DNA from: an uncultured Prevotella sp.
GTDB taxonomy: Bacteria > Bacteroidota > Bacteroidia > Bacteroidales > Bacteroidaceae
DNA: 20,491 bases
Reading direction: 5' to 3'
Assembly: GCA_947072805.1 (NCBI GenBank)
Contig: CAMTJK010000026.1
Coordinates: 1 to 20,491 of the forward strand
A program made the translations under genes and the position numbers. The notes under the pieces were generated by a model. That model did no database searches. It saw nothing but the letters and a program-made list of their open reading frames with translations, and was not told the origin of the DNA. Shown piece after piece: positions 1 to 6,476 of the stretch. The number at the start of each line of letters is the position of its first letter. Within the stretch, counting starts at the first letter, position 1.

Positions 1-76
1 CTGCACTCGGGCAAGCTAAAGCAAGCTTTCTTGACGCTCGTTTGCATTATCTTTGCATAAAATAAGCTGCACTCGG
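1..76 (+). repeat. repeat-like intergenic element with internal -7 box
   Basis: The decamer CTGCACTCGG occurs at 1-10 and again at 67-76, so a unit of about 66 bases begins a second copy that then diverges. Inside it GCAAGCT is directly repeated (11-17 and 21-27), AAGCTT at 23-28 is palindromic, and TATCTTTG at 48-55 matches the Bacteroidota -7 element TAnnTTTG. I infer a dispersed intergenic repeat that can carry a promoter; I recall similar promoter-bearing repeats in Prevotella genomes but cannot confirm this here. The left edge is cut by the window. Confidence 0.5.
48..55 (+). promoter_or_regulatory. candidate -7 promoter element upstream of the Nudix-patatin unit
   Basis: TATCTTTG fits TAnnTTTG exactly. 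No TTTG lies 19-21 bases upstream, so the -33 half is weak or absent. Transcription from here would give a leader of roughly 110 bases before the Nudix start codon at 168. No better promoter is visible in 77-167, and no Shine-Dalgarno sequence precedes the start. Confidence 0.35.
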
Positions 77-167
77 AAACCGGTTGATTACATAAACGTA
101 AACTGAGCATCTCCCTCCATTTCAAGCTTACACACTTAGATAGCAACAAAATACACATTATATATAT

Positions 168-569
168 ATGATACAATCACCAGAAAAAAAGTCGCGAGTA
201 GTGGCTGCCGTCATAAAGAGAGGTGACAAATACCTATGTATGCAACGTTGCCGCAGCAAATATGACTATATCTCAGAGCGATGGGAGTTTCCGGGCGGAA
301 AAGTAGAAGAAGGAGAGGACGACCGCGAAGCATTGAAACGTGAAATAAAGGAAGAGATGGACTGGGATATCAACGTGGAAGAGCTCATTTCAATCATCGA
401 TTACGACTACCCCGACTTCTCTGTAACCATCGCGGCCTACCTATGCCACGGCAATGAGCACGACGATTTCAAGCTACTTGAACATCTCAAATACAGATGG
501 CTCACACGCAAGGAGTTACCGTTACTGGAATGGACTGCTGCCGATGCTGAATTGATAAAAGCTCTATAG
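168..569 (+). CDS. Nudix hydrolase (MutT-like nucleoside triphosphate pyrophosphohydrolase)
   Basis: A 133-residue single-domain Nudix protein, about the length of E. coli MutT (129). Such enzymes use Mg2+ to hydrolyse (d)NTPs, often oxidised ones, to the monophosphate and pyrophosphate in the cytoplasm. The Nudix box spans residues 44-66: G44, E50, and the REIKEE core at 58-63 that supplies the metal-binding glutamates. The box glycine that normally follows REUxEEx is Asp65. WEFPGGK just before the box is typical of the MutT/NudG branch. The gene starts at an ATG in an AT-rich stretch without a Shine-Dalgarno sequence. It ends two bases before the patatin gene, so the two are probably co-transcribed. 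The substrate cannot be told from sequence; MutT-type 8-oxo-dGTP cleaning and a pyrimidine-directed NudG-type activity are both possible. Confidence 0.9.
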   Translation: MIQSPEKKSRVVAAVIKRGDKYLCMQRCRSKYDYISERWEFPGGKVEEGEDDREALKREIKEEMDWDINVEELISIIDYDYPDFSVTIAAYLCHGNEHDDFKLLEHLKYRWLTRKELPLLEWTAADAELIKAL

Positions 570-571
570 GA

Positions 572-1438
572 ATGACTGCGTACAAGAAGGATAAAAAAGG
601 GCTTGTTCTTGAAGGCGGTGCTATGCGTGGAATGTTCACTGCTGGAATACTGGACGTAATGATGGAACACGACATAAGACCAGACGGTCTAATAGGTGTT
701 TCTGCTGGTGCTGCGTTCGGATGCAACTACAAATCGTGCCAACCCGGACGTGCTGTAAGATACAATATGCGGTTTGCGAGAGACAAGAGGTATTGTAGTC
801 TAAGGTCACTTTTTAGTAGCGGAGATATCTTCAATGCAGAATTTGCCTATCACACCATTCCTACAGAATATGATTTGTTCGACGGAACAACATTCGAGGC
901 AAATCCCATGGAATATCACATCGTGTGCACCGATGTGGAAACAGGTAAGGCTGTATACAAGAAGTGTGAGAAAAGCGGTCATATGTTCTTTGACTGGGTT
1001 CGTGCCTCTGCGTCTATGCCCATATTGTCACGTATCGTAGAACTCGAGGGAATGAAACTTCTTGACGGCGGAGTTGCCGACTCCATACCTCTTCAATATT
1101 TTGAAAACATCGGCTTCTGCCGTAATCTCGTTATTCTCACCCAACCAGATAGTTATGTCAAGCAGCCTATCCGGCTGATGCCCGTCATACGGTGGTGGCT
1201 AAGAAAATATCCTCGGATGATTGAAGCCATGGCAAGAAGACACGAAATGTATAATGCACAGACTGAATATGTAAAACAAGCTGAAAACGAAGGGCGATGC
1301 ATGGTAATACGACCTATATCAACATTGCCCATCGGTCATATCTCACATGATCCAGAAGAAATGTGGAGGGTATATACTATAGGTCGTGAAGCGGGTATGG
1401 AACGAATAAAGGAAATATCTGAATTCTTCAGACAATAA
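572..1438 (+). CDS. patatin-like phospholipase (YjjU-type)
   Basis: A 288-residue serine lipid acyl hydrolase of the patatin family, predicted cytoplasmic as no signal peptide is seen. The oxyanion-hole loop GGAMRG is at residues 15-20, the nucleophile elbow GVSAG at 42-46 (Ser44), and the catalytic-dyad Asp165 lies in DGG at 165-167, followed by VADSIP. All elements for activity are present. The length and the short N-terminus before the glycine-rich loop match the bacterial YjjU branch. The start ATG lies two bases after the Nudix stop and AGGA just before it could serve as a weak ribosome site, so translation is probably coupled. The natural substrate is unknown; membrane phospholipids or lysophospholipids are the family expectation. 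A structural link between nucleotide clean-up and lipid hydrolysis is not obvious. Confidence 0.9.
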   Translation: MTAYKKDKKGLVLEGGAMRGMFTAGILDVMMEHDIRPDGLIGVSAGAAFGCNYKSCQPGRAVRYNMRFARDKRYCSLRSLFSSGDIFNAEFAYHTIPTEYDLFDGTTFEANPMEYHIVCTDVETGKAVYKKCEKSGHMFFDWVRASASMPILSRIVELEGMKLLDGGVADSIPLQYFENIGFCRNLVILTQPDSYVKQPIRLMPVIRWWLRKYPRMIEAMARRHEMYNAQTEYVKQAENEGRCMVIRPISTLPIGHISHDPEEMWRVYTIGREAGMERIKEISEFFRQ

Positions 1439-1483
1439 AATACAGGGCAGACTACCGAAAACTTATTTTATACTATATAAAAA

Positions 1484-1530
1484 CCTAAAGACTGCCGGAC
1501 GAACAGCATCCGACAGTCTGATGGTTTAGG
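1484..1530. terminator. bidirectional hairpin between the patatin gene and the small coiled-coil gene
   Basis: The arms 1489-1499 and 1509-1519 pair (AGACTGCCGGA against TCCGACAGTCT with one C-A mismatch, which is a G-U pair on the minus-strand RNA). CCTAAA at 1484-1489 can extend the stem with TTTAGG at 1525-1530 across a bulge. Read from the minus strand, the stem is followed by TTTAGGTTTTTATA, a fair U-rich tail for ending the 1536-1847 gene. Towards the plus strand the tail is weaker. Confidence 0.65.
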
Positions 1531-1535
1531 GAAAT

Positions 1536-1847
1536 TCAACGCTTATCCAGTACGCCATATTTTATCCACTCTTCCTGTGGATAATATCCCTTGATTATTC
1601 TCTTTTTCTCTGCAAACTTTTCCTTTACTCCAGCTAGTATATCATTGACCGCCTTTACCTTTTCAGAAAGCTGTTCACGTATCGCATCACATTCCCTGTT
1701 TGCCTGTCTCAAGGCTTCGAGGTCAGCTGCCATTGTGTCGAGTTCGCCACCATCGAAGCCCTTATCCCTCAAGGCGTCTATATTCTTACGCAGTCCATCA
1801 ATGAGCACCCGGCTTTTTTCAATTTGCAAATCAATAGTTTTTGACAT
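1536..1847 (-). CDS. small coiled-coil protein of unknown function
   Basis: A 103-residue charged protein, predicted cytoplasmic. Residues from about 5 to 85 are helical with heptad-like Leu/Ile/Ala spacing (for example LIDGLRKNIDALRDKG and EKVKAVNDILAGVKEKF), so a coiled coil is likely. It ends in a distinct aromatic tail, GYYPQEEWIKYGVLDKR. I recognise the general type from Bacteroidota genomes but not a function. I chose the start at 1847 (MSKTIDLQ). A longer reading from 1949 adds 34 residues that are AT-rich, overlap the presumed promoter, and read as untranslated DNA. A -7 element sits at 1880-1887. The gene diverges from trmD. Confidence 0.75.
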   Translation of the reverse strand: MSKTIDLQIEKSRVLIDGLRKNIDALRDKGFDGGELDTMAADLEALRQANRECDAIREQLSEKVKAVNDILAGVKEKFAEKKRIIKGYYPQEEWIKYGVLDKR

Positions 1848-1879
1848 AATATTTATATTTTTGAAGTTTATAATCAAGA

Positions 1880-1887
1880 CAAAAATA
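1880..1887 (-). promoter_or_regulatory. candidate -7 element for the small coiled-coil gene
   Basis: CAAAAATA on the plus strand reads TATTTTTG on the minus strand, an exact TAnnTTTG. It lies about 33 bases upstream of the ATG at 1847. No clear TTTG is found 19-21 bases further upstream. Confidence 0.45.
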
Positions 1888-1975
1888 ACAAAAAAAGTCG
1901 TTTTTAAGGCATCACGGAAAGGCATTATTTTAGATTTATTAAGCTCCATAACAGCTTATTTTAAGCAAATTTCAG

Positions 1976-1983
1976 TAATTTTG
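1976..1983 (+). promoter_or_regulatory. -7 element of trmD, very close to the start codon
   Basis: TAATTTTG matches TAnnTTTG and ends only 8 bases before the trmD ATG at 1992. With the usual distance of a few bases to the transcription start, the trmD leader would be about 0-5 bases. No good -33 box is seen. Confidence 0.5.
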
Positions 1984-1991
1984 CCACACCT

Positions 1992-2669
1992 ATGAGAATT
2001 GATATTATAACCGTATTGCCTGAGATGCTCGAAGGCTTTGTGAACGAATCTATATTGGCAAGAGCCCAGAAAAAAGGGCTCGCGGAAATCCATCTACACA
2101 ATCTTCGTGACTATACGACCGACAAGTGGAGACGTGTAGACGATTATCCTTATGGCGGCTTTGCCGGAATGGTAATGCAATGCGAACCCATAGACCGTGC
2201 TATAACGGCTCTGAAAGCCGAGCGCGAATACGATGAGGTAATTTTTACATCGCCAGATGGAGAACGCTTCGACCAGCATGTTGCCAACGAACTATCCATG
2301 AAAGGCAACATTATCATCTTATGCGGTCATTACAAAGGTATAGACCAACGCGTACGCGACCATCTAATTACCCGTGAAATAAGTATCGGTGACTATGTTC
2401 TCACCGGTGGAGAGTTGGCAGCAGCAGTAATGGCAGATGCCATTGTGCGCATTGTCCCCGGTGTTATAGGCGACGAACAAAGCGCTTTGTCTGATTGTTT
2501 CCAAGACGACATGCTTGCAGCACCTATATACACTCGTCCGGCGGAATATAAAGGATGGCGTGTTCCGGACATCCTGTTAAGCGGCAATGAGGCTAAAATC
2601 AAAGCGTGGGAGATGGAACAAGCCATGGAACGTACACGAATGCTGCGCCCCGACCTGCTTGACAAATAA
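1992..2669 (+). CDS. trmD: tRNA (guanine(37)-N1)-methyltransferase TrmD
   Basis: This SPOUT-class enzyme uses S-adenosylmethionine to methylate G37 next to the anticodon, which prevents +1 frameshifting. At 225 residues it is within the family range and shorter than E. coli TrmD (255). The N-terminal MRIDIITVLPEM is characteristic. DYTTDKWRRVDDYPYGG at 40-56 is the region before the knot. The trefoil-knot SAM site is LCGHYKGIDQRV (110-121) and SIGDYVLTGGELAA (131-144). GVIGDEQSALSDCF at 157-170 completes the family signature. The gene stands alone, without the rpsP-rimM-rplS neighbours found in many other phyla. Its promoter appears to overlap the start region, so the transcript may be leaderless. 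Confidence 0.97.
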   Translation: MRIDIITVLPEMLEGFVNESILARAQKKGLAEIHLHNLRDYTTDKWRRVDDYPYGGFAGMVMQCEPIDRAITALKAEREYDEVIFTSPDGERFDQHVANELSMKGNIIILCGHYKGIDQRVRDHLITREISIGDYVLTGGELAAAVMADAIVRIVPGVIGDEQSALSDCFQDDMLAAPIYTRPAEYKGWRVPDILLSGNEAKIKAWEMEQAMERTRMLRPDLLDK

Positions 2670-2887
2670 GGCTTTATACAAACGAATTTCGCTGCAACCC
2701 GATACAACATAAATCAAAACAGAAGGGATGCTGCGTGTCACATTTTCCCTGTCCTGCATGACCACAATACATGACCACAATACAATGCGAACAAGGCTAT
2801 TTCCATATAAAATATTTTCTCATTTGAATATTTTTAAGTAACTTGCACCACAATTTCCAATAAAGAACAAGATAACGCTATAACGAC
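2670..2887. other. intergenic region with a 13-base tandem repeat
   Basis: The unit ATGACCACAATAC occurs twice in tandem at 2758-2783. The right part (2805-2850) is very AT-rich and should hold the promoter of the propeller gene, but only imperfect -7 matches are seen: TATTTTTA at 2829-2836 and TAACTTG at 2839-2845. No clear terminator for trmD is visible. Confidence 0.4.
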
Positions 2888-5683
2888 ATGAAGAAAGCGG
2901 GTGTTTTAACGTCACGAATCATTCTTCTGACGGCAATGTTCATGATGGGCATCAACGCCTATTCTCAATTGCTTCAAGCATCTTTATCACACTACTCCAC
3001 CGATGACGGTTTGGCAAGCAACGCCATAAGTGACATCAAGCAAGACGATTACGGATATATATGGATAGCCACATGGAACGGTCTTTCACGTTTCGACGGC
3101 TTCAACTTCTACAATTACGAAACAGGAAACCGCAGTCATATTCCACTTCTGCACAACCGCATCATTGACATCAAGATAGACCAGTCACAGAACATCTGGC
3201 TGAGAATGTATGACGGACGTGTCTACGTACTCAACCGGATTACGGATAAGATAGGAAACGCCTTTAACGGTCTCACCGGATACCAGAATTTTAAAACAAG
3301 CAGTCAGATTACCGTCACGAGCAGCGGCGACGTGCTTGTCATTGTGAATGATATCGGTATATATAAGATGAGGCTCGACGCAAAAGGAATGAAATCACAA
3401 CTCATCAATACAGCGCAACTTAATACCACATCTATCGTGGAAGGATATAAAGGTGACATATGGGTTGGAACAAACAAAGGTATACATCGCCTGAACATGA
3501 ACGATGAAGTTATCGACAGGAAAGGAGTGTTCCTCGACGAATCAATAAAATGCATGTTTTCCAACGGTTTCAACATATATGCCGGCACAATTTCCGGAAA
3601 GATTCTCTCTTTCGCTTACGGACAAGAGCCCAAAACAATCCTTGAGCTTGGTCAGACCATACAGTCAATATTTGTAGACAGCCATAATATACTGTGGTTT
3701 ACCACAAGTAAACATGGTGTTTCGCGACTCAATCTCGAGACGGGCGATATGAAAGACTTCACCCAGACAGTGCTTGTACCTGAATATGATGTAAACGGCG
3801 CAACAATATCCGAGGTAAACGGCACTGTGTGGGTAAGCATGAATCACGGCGGCTTCGGATATTACAATAGGGAAACAGACGAAGTAGAATACTTCCATAA
3901 CAACCCAGCTAACTCCTGGAACCTATCAAACACCGTTTCCACCTATCTTGCCCTGCCGGAAGGCGTCGTACTGGAATCAACAAGCCGCAAAGGTCTCGAA
4001 AAATTAGATCTTCTTAAGAAGACAATCAGACGCATACAGCTGTTCCCAGATGCTGAATCAAGCAACATCAATGAAGTAAGAGCAATGTATTATGACAAAG
4101 ATACAAAGCGCCTGCTCGTGGGAAACAAGCAAAGCAGTCTATTCTTCTTTAATGGTCCGGAAAGCGAGAAAGTTATAACGGAAGACGGACTCGGTAACAA
4201 ACTCGGACGAATCTACGGAATAAACAAAGACAGCAAAGGCAATTATTGGATATGCTCAAAGGGCACTGGCTTGATAAAGATGACCCCGTTTGGAGACAGC
4301 TTCCACATGACTTTATTTAAAAATAATGAAAAGGACCCAATGAGCCTGAGTTCCGACAACCCCTATTGCACAGTAGAAGACAAAAAGGGCAATATCTGGG
4401 TTGCAACATACGGTGGAGGCGTGAACATTCTCACTAAACGCCCCAACGGCAAATATATGTTTCTGAACAGCAAAAACGTAATGCGCCACTATCCCTACAA
4501 TTCATACAATAAAGTAAGAACTCTTACACTCGACAAAGATGGCAATGTATGGGCTGGAACCACCGATGGCTTACTACTGATGTCATACGACAACAACAGG
4601 GTGCGCATTCAGAAAATATCAGAAACACTGAATGCAGAACAGGAACTAAACAGCAAGGACATTGTATGCCTTGCCTGCGATAATAAAGGAACTGTATGGA
4701 TTGGTACAAACGGAGGTGGATTGAGCTGTACTAAAGGTAAGGACGATAACGGGAATTGGAAATTTGAAACATTCGACAGCCGCAACGGACTACCTTCAGA
4801 GGAGATTAAGAGTATCGCATTCGACCAGCAAGGCAACGTATGGTTTGCCACCGACCACATGCTATGTTCATTCAACACAGAAAAACGCATATTAAGTACA
4901 TTCTCAATACTTGACGGCGTAGATGACACAATATGTTCGGAAGGAGCGGCAATAGTTCTTCCCAATGGGAATATTGTTTTCGGCACGCTCGATGGTTTCT
5001 ATTATGTTGATAAAAAGAAGCTGACAAATTCCAGCGGTTCTATGTTAAAGCTGAAAATAACCGACTTTTTCATTGACGACAAACTGACAAGTCCGAGATA
5101 CTCCGACTCCATTCCATACTACGTTCCCGACAGCAAAGATGTGGAACTGCCATCGCGCAAGAGCGGATTTGCATTCCGTTTTGCCTCACTCAACTACCAG
5201 TTGCAGCACAGAGTCCACTATCAGTACATGCTTGAAGGCTACGATGAGGAATGGATAAATGCCGGCAAAGACCGCATAGCAAAGTATGAAGACATTCCGG
5301 CAGGCAAATATAAATTCAAGGTAAAAGCATTTCTGTTGGAGTCCCCTGACGCTTTCGACCTTAGAATCATTGAGGTTACCGTACCGCCCTACTTCCTTTT
5401 ATCATCCGATGCCATATGGATTTATATGTTTGTGGTTGCACTTGCGCTACTTTCTTTCGTATATTTCAAGCAGGAACGTTTAGCTCAAAGAATGAAAAGT
5501 AAAGAGCATAAGCATCCGGAGTACACCTCGCCGGGCGCATCAGGTAACAACACGTCTAAGATAGAAAATGTTGCGGAAAGCAATGCAACAGAAAATACGC
5601 ACTCTAAAAAACAAGAGCAAACGCCTATTTCTGAAGACATACAAACCATAGAAGTGGAATATATAGACGATACGAAATGTTAG
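2888..5683 (+). CDS. exported two-component-regulator propeller protein lacking a kinase
   Basis: A 931-residue protein with the periplasmic architecture of Bacteroidota hybrid two-component sensors. An N-terminal signal or anchor segment covers about 10-26. Reg_prop beta-propeller repeats run from about 35 to 710, for example the D-GxIWIATxxGLxRFDG block at 54-71, GNIWVATYGGGVNIL at 501-515, GNVWAGTTDGLLLM at 552-565 and GTVWIGTNGGGLS at 601-613. A Y_Y_Y domain covers about 765-832 (YMLEGYDEEWI at 780-790), followed by one transmembrane helix at 842-861. Typical members continue with histidine kinase, receiver and AraC-type domains to about 1300-1400 residues. Here only a 70-residue hydrophilic, Glu/Ser/Asn-rich tail follows. 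No kinase sequence is found in the tail or in the 245 bases downstream. Such sensors usually detect glycan fragments, but no polysaccharide-utilisation genes lie in this window. It may pass a signal to a partner, act as a decoy, or be a degraded sensor. Confidence 0.88.
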   Translation: MKKAGVLTSRIILLTAMFMMGINAYSQLLQASLSHYSTDDGLASNAISDIKQDDYGYIWIATWNGLSRFDGFNFYNYETGNRSHIPLLHNRIIDIKIDQSQNIWLRMYDGRVYVLNRITDKIGNAFNGLTGYQNFKTSSQITVTSSGDVLVIVNDIGIYKMRLDAKGMKSQLINTAQLNTTSIVEGYKGDIWVGTNKGIHRLNMNDEVIDRKGVFLDESIKCMFSNGFNIYAGTISGKILSFAYGQEPKTILELGQTIQSIFVDSHNILWFTTSKHGVSRLNLETGDMKDFTQTVLVPEYDVNGATISEVNGTVWVSMNHGGFGYYNRETDEVEYFHNNPANSWNLSNTVSTYLALPEGVVLESTSRKGLEKLDLLKKTIRRIQLFPDAESSNINEVRAMYYDKDTKRLLVGNKQSSLFFFNGPESEKVITEDGLGNKLGRIYGINKDSKGNYWICSKGTGLIKMTPFGDSFHMTLFKNNEKDPMSLSSDNPYCTVEDKKGNIWVATYGGGVNILTKRPNGKYMFLNSKNVMRHYPYNSYNKVRTLTLDKDGNVWAGTTDGLLLMSYDNNRVRIQKISETLNAEQELNSKDIVCLACDNKGTVWIGTNGGGLSCTKGKDDNGNWKFETFDSRNGLPSEEIKSIAFDQQGNVWFATDHMLCSFNTEKRILSTFSILDGVDDTICSEGAAIVLPNGNIVFGTLDGFYYVDKKKLTNSSGSMLKLKITDFFIDDKLTSPRYSDSIPYYVPDSKDVELPSRKSGFAFRFASLNYQLQHRVHYQYMLEGYDEEWINAGKDRIAKYEDIPAGKYKFKVKAFLLESPDAFDLRIIEVTVPPYFLLSSDAIWIYMFVVALALLSFVYFKQERLAQRMKSKEHKHPEYTSPGASGNNTSKIENVAESNATENTHSKKQEQTPISEDIQTIEVEYIDDTKC

Positions 5684-5928
5684 TCTGACAATTACGATGC
5701 TACAAACAGTTCAAATAGATAATATACTTATTATAAGGCTATCACTTCCGAACTACAGAAGCCGTAATTCAGACGCCTCAAAAGGCACTGTTTATGAGCT
5801 GGAATAAAGGTTTTGAAAGATTGCCACAAACAGCAATGAACTTATAGAGACACAATAAAGGCAGTATCGCAAATTGATACTGCCTTTATTGATAATTAAA
5901 ATTCGTTTTGATATTCGGGCGACGAGCT
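5684..5928. other. intergenic region after the propeller gene
   Basis: The 245 bases hold the terminator at 5854-5890 and a 36-codon plus-strand frame at 5697-5807 (starts MLQTVQIDNILII). That frame has no recognisable similarity, ribosome site or promoter. No histidine-kinase motif can be read in any frame I checked. Confidence 0.4.
5854..5890. terminator. strong bidirectional intrinsic terminator
   Basis: Perfect 15-base-pair inverted repeat: 5854-5868 (AATAAAGGCAGTATC) pairs with 5876-5890, with a 7-base loop. The A/T ends of the stem give a U-rich 3' arm in either direction. It can end both the propeller gene (plus) and the DUF3127 gene (minus). Confidence 0.9.
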
Positions 5929-6312
5929 TTAGAATGGAAGGTCATCAGTGCTATCGCCAGCCGACTGCTCTGATGCAGAAGGGAAAGGCATTGCCGAAGG
6001 CGCTGCCTGAGGTGATTGTGTAGTACTGGTCTGTGCTGCATTATTGCGATTTACAGCCCATGCATTAATAGAATTGAACCAACGTCCATTATATTCATGA
6101 GCATCAATATCAAATGAAACAGTCAGTTCTTCACCTGCCTGTATATTGAAATTCTTAATGCGATCCTCTCCAAATACTCGGAAACAGATCTTTTTGGGGT
6201 ACTGGTCGTGTGTTTCAAGTACATATTCTTGCGACATCCATGGATTTCCCGTGGCACGCGATGTGCCGCTGTTAGCTTGAAGAACGACAATGATTTTTCC
6301 AGATATTTCCAT
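5929..6312 (-). CDS. DUF3127 family protein, OB-fold-like with SSB-type C-terminal tip
   Basis: A 127-residue cytoplasmic protein. The N-terminal 90 residues match the Bacteroidota DUF3127 family as I recall it: MEISGKIIVVL at the start, QEYVLETHDQYPKKICFRVFG at about 28-48, and SFDIDAHEYNGRWFNSINAW at about 66-85. This strand pattern resembles the OB fold of single-stranded DNA-binding proteins. A flexible Ala/Pro/Ser/Gln-rich linker (about 90-121) ends in DDLPF, very like the acidic DDxPF tip by which bacterial SSB recruits repair and replication proteins. I infer a nucleic-acid-related, possibly SSB-like role, but it is not the canonical Ssb. It lies divergent from dnaN across 164 bases. 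Confidence 0.85.
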   Translation of the reverse strand: MEISGKIIVVLQANSGTSRATGNPWMSQEYVLETHDQYPKKICFRVFGEDRIKNFNIQAGEELTVSFDIDAHEYNGRWFNSINAWAVNRNNAAQTSTTQSPQAAPSAMPFPSASEQSAGDSTDDLPF

Positions 6313-6356
6313 TTCTATGTAATTTATTGTTTATAATACTCGTCTTTATCAGTTTG

Positions 6357-6364
6357 CGAAATTA
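6357..6364 (-). promoter_or_regulatory. weak candidate -7 element for the DUF3127 gene
   Basis: The minus strand reads TAATTTCG, one mismatch from TAnnTTTG, 45 bases before the start at 6312. No -33 box is evident, so this is tentative. Confidence 0.25.
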
Positions 6365-6403
6365 CTAAAAATAGTTTGATTTTGCGCATTTTTCAACAAT
6401 AAT

Positions 6404-6435
6404 TTTGCTCTTAACACAGTATTTTTGTATTTTTG
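6404..6435 (+). promoter_or_regulatory. dnaN operon promoter (Bacteroidota -33/-7)
   Basis: TTTG at 6404-6407 lies exactly 20 bases before TATTTTTG at 6428-6435, which meets the TTTG-N19-21-TAnnTTTG consensus. A second identical -7 box is directly adjacent at 6420-6427. The predicted leader to the ATG at 6477 is about 38 bases. Confidence 0.8.
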
Positions 6436-6476
6436 TAGTCAGTATTTGAATGAATAAAACAAAAGAACATATACAT

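Noticed and set aside
1848..1949. N-terminal extension of the small coiled-coil gene (34 extra residues with a hydrophobic stretch)
   Set aside because: It overlaps a -7 promoter element, is very AT-rich, and its hydrophobic run is unlike the rest of this soluble protein.
5697..5807. 36-codon frame after the propeller gene, considered as a kinase remnant or small protein
   Set aside because: It has no histidine-kinase motif, no initiation signal and ordinary composition, so it is probably chance.
5929..6312. Calling this gene the canonical ssb because of its DDLPF tail
   Set aside because: The N-terminal sequence fits DUF3127 rather than the standard Ssb core, so only an SSB-like tail is claimed.
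6450..6476. Upstream in-frame start for dnaN
   Set aside because: It adds nine residues absent from the family. The ATG at 6477 gives the standard MKFT start and 374 residues.
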